From the NCBI RefSeq assembly GCF_009498525.1, contig NZ_QSNT01000005.1:2718-66717 (forward strand): a DNA stretch of 64,000 bases. The letters are read 5' to 3'. Within the stretch, counting starts at the first letter, position 1; each line of letters opens with the position of its first letter. This stretch comes from Rhizobium sp. ICMP 5592. GTDB lineage: Bacteria; Pseudomonadota; Alphaproteobacteria; Rhizobiales; Rhizobiaceae. Below the pieces are notes generated by a model. That model was not told the origin of the DNA and did not search any database. It worked only from the letters and a program-made list of their open reading frames with translations. Positions 1-11,264 of this stretch are shown here, piece after piece. A program made the translations under genes and the position numbers.

Positions 1-372
1 ACCCCCAGAGCCAAGTCAACAGAGGATTTTGAAAAAAGTCAGAAAAAGAACAAGTGATTGATTCTTATGATAGTTTTATGAAGTCCGCCGAAACCGGCTC
101 AGAATAGGCGCCAAAATCCCCGATAACACCACCAGATCACGCTGGAACGATGATATTACACGCTAGGCATCGCACGATATGACAAAAGGGCGACCCTTGA
201 TCCCCGCCCCATCAATACCAGATAAGGCCAACCTTATCGTTGAAACCGGGGCTTCCGGAGCATCGAAACAGTCCACAGACCAGATGCGCCTCATTTGACT
301 CGCCCGTCATAAATATGCACATCTTCGCCCCCAGCCACGCGGCTCATATAAAGGAACCGGATCTCGATTGGC
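1..372. other. Non-coding 5' end of window with two short hairpins
   Basis: No convincing coding region is seen before the M23 peptidase. Two short inverted repeats lie in tandem: AAGGG/CCCTT at 186-198 with a 3-base loop, and GATAAGG/CCTTATC at 221-238 with a 4-base loop. Neither is followed by a T run, so they are not obvious terminators. They may belong to the untranslated leader of the downstream gene. The first 120 bases are AT-richer than the surrounding coding DNA. Confidence 0.4.
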
Positions 373-2322
373 ATGATGACGGACAAGATGATGCTCCGAT
401 CGCTCGGAAACGAGCCGCCAATCCTGGCCGATGGCAGGCGGGCGCCGGACCGGCGCGAGGTTTCCCTGCGCTGGCTTTCGGGCACCTTCCTTACAGGCAT
501 TACCTCCAGCATATTGATGGGCGTTGCGCTGTTTGCCGCACTCGACGGGCGCCAGCAGCTCGCCATTCCCGCCGAAGCCTACGCGACATCGGATAATGGA
601 AGCCATGACAGCACCGAGGATCAGGTCGTGCGCGGCGGCCGTCTCGTGTCGACCGCCATCGCGTCCAAGCCGTCCGACCGGAGCATCATGGAAGTCTCCA
701 CGGTGGTGCGCGACGGCGACAAGGAAGTGGTGCGTCGCCAGCCCTTCGCGCATGTGAAGATCGCGCTGGCCACCAACCGTGTCGCCACAGAGACCTATCC
801 GGCCTTCGATCCCCTGGCGATCTTTTCCGCCGACGAGAATATTCCGCCGCCGGCCAATCGTACCGGCGCGATCTACGGTTCCGACGTCGAATCCGAGGTC
901 AGCCTGAAGACCGTGCCTTTCCCGGCCAAGGATGTGCCCTTCCCGCTTGCCGGCTCGATGTCGCTGGACGAGGTAGAGGAGAATGTCCGCTCCAACGGCT
1001 CGGTGCTCACCGACGGCAATACCCAGCTTTCCGCGCTCTATTATATCGACCCGCGCCGTTTTGCGACGGATGACAGCGATGTCGACCTGACCGCCGGGCT
1101 TGCCGCCCGCATCGTCGAGGAGAACATGTCCGTCTCCGCGCCGGAAGCCGTCACGCCGCAGACGCAGGAATTTGCCGATGACATCATCCCGGTTCGGGAA
1201 AACACGCCGATTGCAACGGCGCTCACCAACGCTGGTTATCTCAAAGCGGATGCGGATGACATCACGGCGAAGATCGTACCGTTGTTCGGCGCCTCCAACC
1301 TTTCCGGCGGTGATGTCCTGCGCATCGGCATCCTGCAGAAGGGCGAGCAAGCAAAGATCATTCGCGCCAGCATCTATCGCGGCACCAAGCATGTCCTGAC
1401 CGTCGCCCAGAACGACCATGGCGATTTCGTCGCCGGCAGCGAGCCGCCGATGCTCGACGCCATCGCAACGGCCTTCGACAATGACGCGCCCGTGGTTGCC
1501 GCCGGCCGCGACCTGCCGAGCGTCTATGACGGCATCTATCGCGCCGCCCTCTCCTACGGCATGTCCAGGGAAATGGTGGCGCAGATCGTCAAACTGCTCG
1601 CCAGCAACGTCGATTTCCAGGCGCAGTTGAAGCCGACGGATTCGCTGGAAGCCTTCTTCTCGGTCACCGACGCAAACGGCCAGGCGACGGCCGATTCCGA
1701 GCTGCTCTACGTCAACGCCAAATTCGGCGACACGGTCACCCGCTTCTATCGCTTCGAGGACCCGGACGATCATTCGATCGACTACTTCGACGATAGCGGC
1801 AAGAGCATCCGGCAGTTCCTGCTGCGCAATCCTGTGCCCACCGGCATATTCAAATCCGGCTTCGGCATGCGACGCCATCCGATCCTCGGCTTTGCGCGCA
1901 TGCATACGGGTGTCGACTGGGCAGCCCCCCGCGGCACGCCAATCATCTCTGCCGGCAACGGCATCGTCGAAAAGGCGGGCTGGGATTCAGGCGGCTTCGG
2001 CAATCAGACGTTGATCCGCCATGCCAATGGCTACGTCTCCTCCTACAACCATCAGAGCGCGATCGCCAAGGGCGTTGTCCCCGGCGCCAAGGTGGTGCAG
2101 GGGCAGGTCATCGGCTTCATCGGATCGACGGGTCTCGCCACCGGGCCGCACCTGCATTACGAGCTAATCGTCAACGGCACCAAGGTCGATCCCCTGCGCA
2201 TCCGCCTTCCCGGCGGCAAGACCTTAGACGGCGTCGCGCTTGCCAAATTCCAGGATGAGCGCAAGCGCATCGATACGCTCCTGAGCGACGAAAAGTCGAA
2301 GCAGGTTGCAAGCAAGGACTAA
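373..2322 (+). CDS. M23 family metallopeptidase (murein endopeptidase-like)
   Basis: A 649-residue membrane-anchored cell-wall peptidase. One hydrophobic segment at about residues 34-57 after a basic N-terminus should leave the rest in the periplasm. A long middle region contains a LysM/opacity-like part near residues 275-360. The C-terminal M23 domain (about 495-615) has the HxxxD zinc pair at H511/D515 and the HLH motif at H593/H595, so the active site looks intact. The family cuts peptide cross-links in peptidoglycan; the exact bond is not known here. ATG 373 and ATG 376 are both possible starts. The nearest purine-rich stretch (AAGGAA at about 350) is rather far upstream, so the start is less certain than the function. 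Confidence 0.88.
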   Translation: MMTDKMMLRSLGNEPPILADGRRAPDRREVSLRWLSGTFLTGITSSILMGVALFAALDGRQQLAIPAEAYATSDNGSHDSTEDQVVRGGRLVSTAIASKPSDRSIMEVSTVVRDGDKEVVRRQPFAHVKIALATNRVATETYPAFDPLAIFSADENIPPPANRTGAIYGSDVESEVSLKTVPFPAKDVPFPLAGSMSLDEVEENVRSNGSVLTDGNTQLSALYYIDPRRFATDDSDVDLTAGLAARIVEENMSVSAPEAVTPQTQEFADDIIPVRENTPIATALTNAGYLKADADDITAKIVPLFGASNLSGGDVLRIGILQKGEQAKIIRASIYRGTKHVLTVAQNDHGDFVAGSEPPMLDAIATAFDNDAPVVAAGRDLPSVYDGIYRAALSYGMSREMVAQIVKLLASNVDFQAQLKPTDSLEAFFSVTDANGQATADSELLYVNAKFGDTVTRFYRFEDPDDHSIDYFDDSGKSIRQFLLRNPVPTGIFKSGFGMRRHPILGFARMHTGVDWAAPRGTPIISAGNGIVEKAGWDSGGFGNQTLIRHANGYVSSYNHQSAIAKGVVPGAKVVQGQVIGFIGSTGLATGPHLHYELIVNGTKVDPLRIRLPGGKTLDGVALAKFQDERKRIDTLLSDEKSKQVASKD

Positions 2323-2361
2323 CCTTCGGGCGTTTAGGCGCCGCAATAGCAACCAGAGATT

Positions 2362-2871
2362 TCAGTCCTGGCTATGCCCCAGCCGAGCCATCAGCTCGGC
2401 AATGAGGTCATCCACGGCCTTGTGAGCGGTATCGACGACTATCGGACGGGTTCCCCAGTCGTCATAACTCCGGTTGACGATCGCGTTCCATGTCGGTTTT
2501 ACCAACCCTTCGACATCCGTCATACGCGTTTCGGCACGCCGGCGGTGCTCGACCTTGTCCGAACAGACGACTTCCACTTCGACCGCTTGCGTGCCGGCCC
2601 GCTTTGCGACCGACAGCCAGGCATCGCGCGTGATACGGATGGAATTGACCGAATCCGCGACGACCGTCTGCCCCAGCTTGAGATTGTCCTCGGCGACACC
2701 ATAGGCAATCATATAGCCGGCGGGTCCTTCATCCGCTTTCAGAACATCGGAATTTCGCAGCGCATGCTCGATCGTATCGACCCGGACATACACAGCCTTC
2801 AACCGTTTCGCCAAGGCCTGCGCAGTCGTGGTCTTACCGCTGCCCGGCAAGCCGCCGAAGATAACAAGCAT
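2362..2871 (-). CDS. AAA family ATPase / small P-loop kinase
   Basis: A 169-residue single-domain P-loop protein. The Walker A motif GLPGSGKT lies at residues 7-14, directly after the first beta strand, as in small kinases of the zeta-toxin/chloramphenicol-phosphotransferase/gluconate-kinase type. Such proteins phosphorylate small molecules, but the substrate cannot be told from the sequence. It converges with the M23 peptidase gene, with 39 bases between the stops, and is transcribed in the same direction as clpB. It may be a stand-alone gene. No antitoxin-like partner is seen beside it, which argues against a toxin role. Confidence 0.75.
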   Translation of the reverse strand: MLVIFGGLPGSGKTTTAQALAKRLKAVYVRVDTIEHALRNSDVLKADEGPAGYMIAYGVAEDNLKLGQTVVADSVNSIRITRDAWLSVAKRAGTQAVEVEVVCSDKVEHRRRAETRMTDVEGLVKPTWNAIVNRSYDDWGTRPIVVDTAHKAVDDLIAELMARLGHSQD

Positions 2872-3018
2872 GATGCCCCCTTCCCGCGCGATTCTCCAAT
2901 GCCCATGCCAGCTTCATCGAAGAGCCCTGCGGTGGCAAGGCAATTTCGGCACCTGCCCCGGACGAAAAATGGCGGCCCGGGAGCCGCCATTCACAGAGTC
3001 ACATGAGAGCCAAACCAC

Positions 3019-5619
<2,601 letters not shown>

Positions 5620-5783
5620 TTGTAGACCTCCATGAATCGCCCTGCCCAGACTGGCACAGACCGATGTTTGAGATTGAGTCCCCTGAAAAGGCAGACCCCG
5701 CCCGCCGCCGATTGAGATTTGCGGCAAGGCAACAGGGGAGAATATGGGAGGGGATTTGAAGAGTTTAAAGGGTGCCGGAAACG

Positions 5784-5813
5784 AAAAAACCCCGGCTCAT
5801 ACCGGGGTTTTTT
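5784..5813. terminator. Bidirectional intrinsic terminator
   Basis: A perfect 12-base inverted repeat, AAAAAACCCCGG / CCGGGGTTTTTT, with a 6-base loop. It has a GC core and T runs on both strands. It sits after the minus-strand DUF4167 gene and before the clpB leader, so it should end DUF4167 transcription and insulate clpB. Confidence 0.88.
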
Positions 5814-5869
5814 GCAGACATATAATCGGATTCGCCTCTGCGGCTGCGACCCGTGCATCTGAACAGTCT

Positions 5870-6565
5870 TTATTCCGTAACAGCTTCCACCAGTGCGGGG
5901 GCTTCGCTCGGAGCACCTTCGCCTTCGCCCTGACCTTCAGCATCGGCATTGCGGCGCGGCTGACGACGGGGACGATTGCCGGCATTGCGACGGCGGGGTT
6001 GGCGTTCGCCGGCGGCGACGGGCGTTTCTTCCTCGATCGCAACTTCGGCCGGAATGCCTTCGATCACCGGCTGCGGGCCGGTGCCGTCGATAACCTCTGG
6101 CTCGGGCGCGGCAACCACGACTGGAGCAGGAGCACGGACGCGCACCGGAGGCGGCGCCATCTGCGGCTGATCATCGATGTCGTTGTCATTCGCATCCATG
6201 TCATCCATGTCGCGGTCGGCATTGTCACGATCGTTGGGATTATGCTGTTCGTCGCGCTGAAAACGTTCCTGCATCTGCGCCTGCGCGCTGGCAATGATCC
6301 GATTGTAGTGTTCAGCGTGCTGAAGATAATTTTCCGCCATGACGCGGTCGCCGGAGCTCTGCGCATCGCGAGCAAGCGTCGCGTACTTCTCGGCGATATG
6401 CTGCGCGGTTCCGCGGATTTTCACATCGGGACCGGAGCTGTCGTAAGTCCTGGTCAGCGGGTTTGAACCCTTGCGGTTGAAATTGTTATTGTTGTTATTG
6501 TTTCCGCCGCCGCCGTTGTTGTTACCACGCCCCCGACCGCGCTTATTCTGCTGTCCTGGCCTCAT
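5870..6565 (-). CDS. DUF4167 domain-containing protein
   Basis: A 231-residue protein with a family-typical N-terminus: a basic Arg/Gly stretch (MRPGQQNKRGRGR), then a poly-Gly/Asn tract, then the conserved DUF4167 core at about residues 35-95 (DVKIRGTAQHIAEKY, then NYLQHAEHYNRI). The rest is acidic and low in complexity, ending in an Arg-rich and then a Glu/Gly-rich tail. The Arg/Gly/Asn content suggests a disordered, possibly RNA-binding protein, which is inference only. The Asn run of seven codons comes from AAT/AAC repeats that could slip. It lies upstream of clpB behind a strong terminator and downstream of prmC on the same strand. Confidence 0.88.
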   Translation of the reverse strand: MRPGQQNKRGRGRGNNNGGGGNNNNNNNFNRKGSNPLTRTYDSSGPDVKIRGTAQHIAEKYATLARDAQSSGDRVMAENYLQHAEHYNRIIASAQAQMQERFQRDEQHNPNDRDNADRDMDDMDANDNDIDDQPQMAPPPVRVRAPAPVVVAAPEPEVIDGTGPQPVIEGIPAEVAIEEETPVAAGERQPRRRNAGNRPRRQPRRNADAEGQGEGEGAPSEAPALVEAVTE

Positions 6566-6911
6566 AGATCCTTCACCTGAATTTTCTTAGTTGGGATGAA
6601 ATTATAAACGGCACCTGCCGCCGTGGCTGGAAACCTCCAAGCCAGGGCCTGCGTGCCGCAAGCAAACTGCGCCTTTAGCGCCCGTCTGCCGCTCGACTAC
6701 GTCAGATTAACTGATCACGCATTGGGTTATCTTCAACCTTTGACACTCTTATCAGAGAGCGGATCCCCGAGGCTGTCCAAGACAGGCGAATCGTCTCGCC
6801 TATTCCCAGCCGCCCAACGCGTGAGCGCAACCTATATCGCTTCCTCGGGAAATCCAAGCCTTTTCTTTGCGATAACAACAAGGTCCCATGAACCTGCTGC
6901 AAATTGTCGCG
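6566..6911. other. Intergenic region with a leader hairpin
   Basis: This gap of 346 bases separates prmC from the DUF4167 gene (both minus strand) and should carry the DUF4167 promoter and leader. An imperfect stem-loop at 6609-6658 pairs CGGCAC with GTGCCG outside and TGGCT with AGCCA inside. It lies 44-93 bases upstream of the DUF4167 start. No coding region with a ribosome site was found in it. Confidence 0.4.
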
Positions 6912-7787
6912 TTAATGGTGATATTGAAACACGAGCACCCGGTCATTGTGTCCATAGTCCCGGGCTGCTTCGATAAGGAAAAATCCTGCTCCTTCAAAAA
7001 CCGAAGTCACCGTCTTGCGCTGATCATAACCGATCTCCACGCCGACAATACCATCCCGGTGTAGAAACCGCGCCGCATCCTTTGCGATTGCTCTGTAGGC
7101 ATCCAGCCCATCAAGGCCGCCATCGAGAGCTGCCGGAGGATCGAAATTCTTTACTTCTGGAGCGAGAGTGGAAATGACACTGGACTCAATATAGGGCGGA
7201 TTTGAGACAATAACGTGAAATCGACCGTGGATGGCCTCAAACCAGCTTCCCTGCACCGTGTCGAAGCGTGCCGCCAAGCCATTGCGTGCGGCATTCGCCC
7301 GCGCCGTTTCCAACGCTTCACCGGAAATATCGGAACCGATGCCCATTGCCTGCGGGCATTCATGAAGAAGCGCGAGACAGATGGCCCCGGTTCCCGTTCC
7401 CATGTCCAAGATATGGATAGTTTCGTGTTCCGATGCAAGGCGCCGCACATGCGGCAGAACGGTATCGACCAGGATTTCCGTGTCGGGACGCGGCTCCAGC
7501 GTCGCGGGCGACAGCGTCATGGGCAAGCCGTAGAACTCCCGCTCGCCGAGAATGCGATGCACCGGCTCGTGATTAAGCCGGCGTGCAATCGCCGCCCGCG
7601 CCGCCTCCACGCGATCCGGCGCCACGGCCTCGGTGCCGCGCGTGACCAACTCCGTCGATGAAAGCTGAAGAAGACCACCGACGAGGATGCGGGCCTCGGT
7701 GGCGGGGTCATCGAGATCGGCCTCGATGAAGCGGGCGCGCACCTCCTGGAACAGTCCAGCGACGGTTGCCCCCGGCCCGCCGCTCAT
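6912..7787 (-). CDS. prmC: Peptide chain release factor N5-glutamine methyltransferase PrmC
   Basis: A 291-residue SAM-dependent enzyme that methylates the glutamine of the GGQ motif in release factors and so tunes termination. The N-terminal helical release-factor-binding domain covers about residues 1-95. The Rossmann domain follows with the SAM loop DMGTGTGA near 128-135 and the diagnostic NPPY motif at 196-199. The start overlaps the stop of prfA by four bases, so the enzyme and its substrate are probably translationally coupled. The family length is about 280-295, which matches. Confidence 0.95.
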   Translation of the reverse strand: MSGGPGATVAGLFQEVRARFIEADLDDPATEARILVGGLLQLSSTELVTRGTEAVAPDRVEAARAAIARRLNHEPVHRILGEREFYGLPMTLSPATLEPRPDTEILVDTVLPHVRRLASEHETIHILDMGTGTGAICLALLHECPQAMGIGSDISGEALETARANAARNGLAARFDTVQGSWFEAIHGRFHVIVSNPPYIESSVISTLAPEVKNFDPPAALDGGLDGLDAYRAIAKDAARFLHRDGIVGVEIGYDQRKTVTSVFEGAGFFLIEAARDYGHNDRVLVFQYHH

Positions 7788-8863
7788 GCCTGTTCGCCGA
7801 GCTGGGCGAGCTGGCTCGCCTGATAATCCGCGCGAAGCGCATCGACCACTTCGTCGATCTCGCCCTCCATCATCCGGTCGAGCTTGTAGAGCGTCAGGTT
7901 GATGCGATGATCGGTGACGCGCCCCTGCGGGAAATTGTAGGTGCGGATGCGCTCGGAACGGTCGCCAGAACCGACCTGGCTCTTGCGGTCAGCGGAGCGT
8001 TCGCTGTCGGCGCGCTGGCGCTCCATGTCGAAGAGACGCGACCGCAGCACCTGCATTGCCTTGGCGCGGTTCTGATGCTGCGACTTTTCCGAGCTCGTCA
8101 CCACGATCCCCGAGGGAAGATGGGTGATACGCACCGCCGAGTCCGTGGTGTTGACGTGCTGGCCGCCAGCGCCGGAAGAGCGCATCGTGTCGATGCGGAT
8201 ATCCTCGGCGCGAATTTCGATATCGATTTCCTCGGCTTCCGGCAAAACGGCGACGGTTGCCGCCGACGTATGAATGCGGCCGCCCGCCTCGGTTTCCGGC
8301 ACGCGCTGCACACGATGCACACCGGATTCGAATTTCAGCCGCGAGAACACGCCCTTGCCGGTGATCGTCGCGATGATTTCCTTGTAACCGCCGGCTTCGC
8401 CGTCGCTGGCCGAGAGGATTTCCACCTTCCAACCGTTGTTCGCGGCGAAGCGCTCATACATGCGGAAAAGATCGCCGCCGAAAAGGGCAGCTTCAGAGCC
8501 GCCGGTTCCGGCGCGGATTTCGAGGATCGCGCTCTTCTCGTCGGCGGCATCCTTCGGCAACAGCAGGATCTGGATGTCCTGTTCCAGCACCTCGATCCGC
8601 TCCTTGACCTCCGGCAGTTCCATGTCGGCGAGATCGCGCATCTCGCGATCGACGGACTTGTCGGCAAGCATGGCTTCCAGATCTGAAGCCTCGGCGATCG
8701 CCTTCTCATAGTCGCGGATTTTAGCGACGACCGGCTGCAGTTCAGAATATTCGGAAGCAAGCTTCACATAGACATCCGCCGCCGGCCCGGCAGACATACG
8801 CGCTTCGATCTCGCCGAAACGGCGTTCCAATTCGCGCATTTTTTCAATGGGAAGGTTTGCCAC
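7784..8863 (-). CDS. prfA: Peptide chain release factor 1
   Basis: A 359-residue class I release factor that reads UAA and UAG. The RF1-type PxT recognition triplet is PET at about residues 189-191, and the catalytic GGQ is at 233-235. I place the start at GTG 8863, giving the family N-terminus MANLPIEKMR, because GGAG lies six bases upstream. A TTG four codons earlier would sit on top of that ribosome site. It is followed directly by prmC with a four-base overlap. Confidence 0.96.
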   Translation of the reverse strand: MANLPIEKMRELERRFGEIEARMSAGPAADVYVKLASEYSELQPVVAKIRDYEKAIAEASDLEAMLADKSVDREMRDLADMELPEVKERIEVLEQDIQILLLPKDAADEKSAILEIRAGTGGSEAALFGGDLFRMYERFAANNGWKVEILSASDGEAGGYKEIIATITGKGVFSRLKFESGVHRVQRVPETEAGGRIHTSAATVAVLPEAEEIDIEIRAEDIRIDTMRSSGAGGQHVNTTDSAVRITHLPSGIVVTSSEKSQHQNRAKAMQVLRSRLFDMERQRADSERSADRKSQVGSGDRSERIRTYNFPQGRVTDHRINLTLYKLDRMMEGEIDEVVDALRADYQASQLAQLGEQA

Positions 8864-8894
8864 CCCACACTCCAATTCTTCTTATTTGTTCTGT

Positions 8895-11162
8895 CTACAA
8901 CGGAATATTGTGGCTCTCGGCAAAGCCGGCAAGGATGTCACGCATCGAGGCCGTCGGATGCTTGTCATCCAGCGCCTCTTCCATGACCGTCGACAAGGCC
9001 TGAAGATCGAGGCCGAGCAGCATCGCCTTGACCGGACCGATGGAGGCCGGAGACATCGATACCGAGCGGAAGCCGAGGCCAAGCAACGCCATCGCCGAAA
9101 TCGTCTTGCCGGCAAGCTCGCCGCACAGCGTCACCGGTGTCTTGTTGCGCTCGCCGGCACGCACGATGTCGCGCAGGATGCGCAGGAACGGACGCCCGAG
9201 CGGATCGAAACGGTCCGACACCCGCGCATTGCCGCGATCGACCGCCATCGAGAACTGGAAGAGATCGTTGGAACCGACCGAGACGAAATCGACCGCCGCC
9301 ATCAGTTCGTCGAGCTGCCAGAGCAGTGCCGGCACTTCCAGCATGGCTCCGAATTGCAGCTTGCGCGGCAGGGCATGGCCGAAGCGCGACAGATGCTGCA
9401 CTTCCTTCTGCACGAGCTCACGCACCGCCTCGATCTCGGAGACCTCGGTGACCATCGGCACCATCATCTTCAATTCGCCGTCGGCGGCCGCCTTCAGCAT
9501 GGCGCGCAACTGCGTGCGCAGCAGGCCGGGCCGGTCGAGCGACAGGCGAATGGCGCGCCAGCCGAGCGCTGGATTCTCTTCCTCATGGGCGCGGAAATAG
9601 GGCACGACCTTGTCGCCGCCGATATCGAGCGTCCTGAAGGTGACGACACGCCCCCCCGCCTGCTTCAGTACGCTGCGATAGAAGGCCTCCTGCTCTTCCG
9701 CCTTCGGCATGGTCGAGGCGATCATGAATTGCAGCTCGGTACGGAACAGACCGATGCCTTCGGCGCCGGATTCGGCAAGCTGCGGCAGATCGACCAGCAG
9801 ACCGGCATTCATCAACAATGAAATGCGTTGCCCGTCCCTGGTGACCGGCTCGACCGAACGCAGCGCCCGGAACTGCTCCTGCCGGCGGGCGCGGAAACGC
9901 ACCTTTTCTTCGTAAGACCGCTGGTGATCGGCCATCGGCCGCAGATGCACATGGCCGCCATCACCATCGATGATGACAGAATCGCCGTTTTCGGCGAGCG
10001 CCACGACGCCCGCCGCCTGGCCGACGACCGGGATGCCCATGGCGCGGGCAACGATGACGACGTGGCTGGTGACCGCACCCTCTTCCAGCACCAGGCCGCG
10101 AATATTGGCGCGGGGATAATCGAGCAGCTCGGCAGCACCCATGGCGCGCGCAAAGATCACCGCATCGTTCGGGAAGCCGTCAGCCGCCGTTCGGCCGGAA
10201 TAGCCGGTGAGCTGTCGGAGCAACCGGTTGGCCAGATCCTCGAAATCATGCATGCGCTCGCGCAGATAGGGATCGGTCAGGCGCATCATCCGCGCCTTCG
10301 TATCGCTCTGCACCTTCTCGACCGCGGCCTCCGCGGTCAGGCCGTTGCGGATTGCCTCTTCGAGCTTGCGCACCCAGCCCTGGTCATGGGCGAACATGCG
10401 GTAGGTTTCCAGAACCTCGCGGTGTTCGCCTTCCATGGAAACGTCACGGCGCGACAGCATATCGTCGATGGAAATGCGCAGCGAACCGAGCGCCTCGGCC
10501 AGCCGGCCGATTTCCTTGTCGGTATCCTCGTTCAGGAGATTGGTGACGACGATGCGCGGCTCATGCAGCACGACATAGCCGAGACCGACGCCTTCGTTGT
10601 AGCTGTCGCCGTCGATGGTGACCGAGCGGGTAAGATCGAGTTCGAGGCCCGGCTTGGTAATCTTCTTCAGCTCGCCGGTGGCGATCATCTCGGCCAGCAC
10701 CATCGCCGTCGTTTCGAGCGCTTCCAGCTCTTCTTCGCGATAGTTGCGGCTCGCCTTGTTCTGCACGACGAGAACGCCGAGCGAGCGGCCGGTGCGCAGG
10801 ATCGGCACGCCGAGGAAGGAGTGGTAGACCTCTTCACCGGTTTCCGGCAGGTAGCGGAAGGCAGGATGAGATTGCGCGTCCGAGAGATTGAGCGGCTGGG
10901 CGGAAGCGGCGATCGTGCCGACCAGGCCCTGGCCCATCTTCAGTTGGGAAAGGTGGACGGCTTCCTTGTTCAGACCTTCGGTGGCGTAAAGTTCAAGCAC
11001 GCCGTCGGCGCGCAGCACATAGACCGAGCAGACCTCGGCGACCATGTTGCTGGCGATCTGGCGGACGATCCGGTCAAGACGCTCCTGCGGCTCCAGCGGC
11101 TCCGCCATCAGTTCGCGCAGCCGCTTGAGCAGAACGCGTGGACCGCCGGATAGGTCTCTCAT
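8895..11162 (-). CDS. ptsP: Phosphoenolpyruvate-protein phosphotransferase PtsP (EI-Ntr)
   Basis: A 755-residue first enzyme of the nitrogen-type PTS. It takes phosphate from PEP and passes it to NPr and then to EIIA-Ntr, linking nitrogen and carbon state to regulation rather than sugar uptake. A GAF sensor domain lies at about residues 20-150, then the EI N-terminal and swivelling domain with the phosphohistidine motif TSHVVIVARA (His near 367), then the PEP-binding barrel with the CGE loop near the C-terminus. I chose ATG 11162 (MRDLSGGPRV), the conserved start with GGGAG upstream. A GTG at 11210 would add 16 residues. prfA follows 31 bases downstream. Confidence 0.95.
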   Translation of the reverse strand: MRDLSGGPRVLLKRLRELMAEPLEPQERLDRIVRQIASNMVAEVCSVYVLRADGVLELYATEGLNKEAVHLSQLKMGQGLVGTIAASAQPLNLSDAQSHPAFRYLPETGEEVYHSFLGVPILRTGRSLGVLVVQNKASRNYREEELEALETTAMVLAEMIATGELKKITKPGLELDLTRSVTIDGDSYNEGVGLGYVVLHEPRIVVTNLLNEDTDKEIGRLAEALGSLRISIDDMLSRRDVSMEGEHREVLETYRMFAHDQGWVRKLEEAIRNGLTAEAAVEKVQSDTKARMMRLTDPYLRERMHDFEDLANRLLRQLTGYSGRTAADGFPNDAVIFARAMGAAELLDYPRANIRGLVLEEGAVTSHVVIVARAMGIPVVGQAAGVVALAENGDSVIIDGDGGHVHLRPMADHQRSYEEKVRFRARRQEQFRALRSVEPVTRDGQRISLLMNAGLLVDLPQLAESGAEGIGLFRTELQFMIASTMPKAEEQEAFYRSVLKQAGGRVVTFRTLDIGGDKVVPYFRAHEEENPALGWRAIRLSLDRPGLLRTQLRAMLKAAADGELKMMVPMVTEVSEIEAVRELVQKEVQHLSRFGHALPRKLQFGAMLEVPALLWQLDELMAAVDFVSVGSNDLFQFSMAVDRGNARVSDRFDPLGRPFLRILRDIVRAGERNKTPVTLCGELAGKTISAMALLGLGFRSVSMSPASIGPVKAMLLGLDLQALSTVMEEALDDKHPTASMRDILAGFAESHNIPL

Positions 11163-11264
11163 TGCGTCTCTAGCTCCCGAAATCAAGATATTGCCGCCAG
11201 TCTTGCCCACGTCAGGGCCGGCCGAAACTCACCTCCGTCACGGTCCGTTGTCAGCAGTCCTTTA

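Noticed and set aside
307..1905. A 532-codon minus-strand open frame opposite the M23 gene
   Set aside because: It is the antisense shadow of a GC-rich gene: no ribosome site, an Arg/Gly/Asp-rich composition with no recognisable domain, and it lies inside a clear gene.
2362..2871. Small P-loop kinase as a zeta-type toxin
   Set aside because: No antitoxin gene is adjacent, and the protein looks like a general small-molecule kinase.
5620..5780. RpoH (heat shock) promoter before clpB
   Set aside because: I read the minus strand for CTTG-type boxes with proper spacing to a CCTATAT-like -10 and found none good enough to report.
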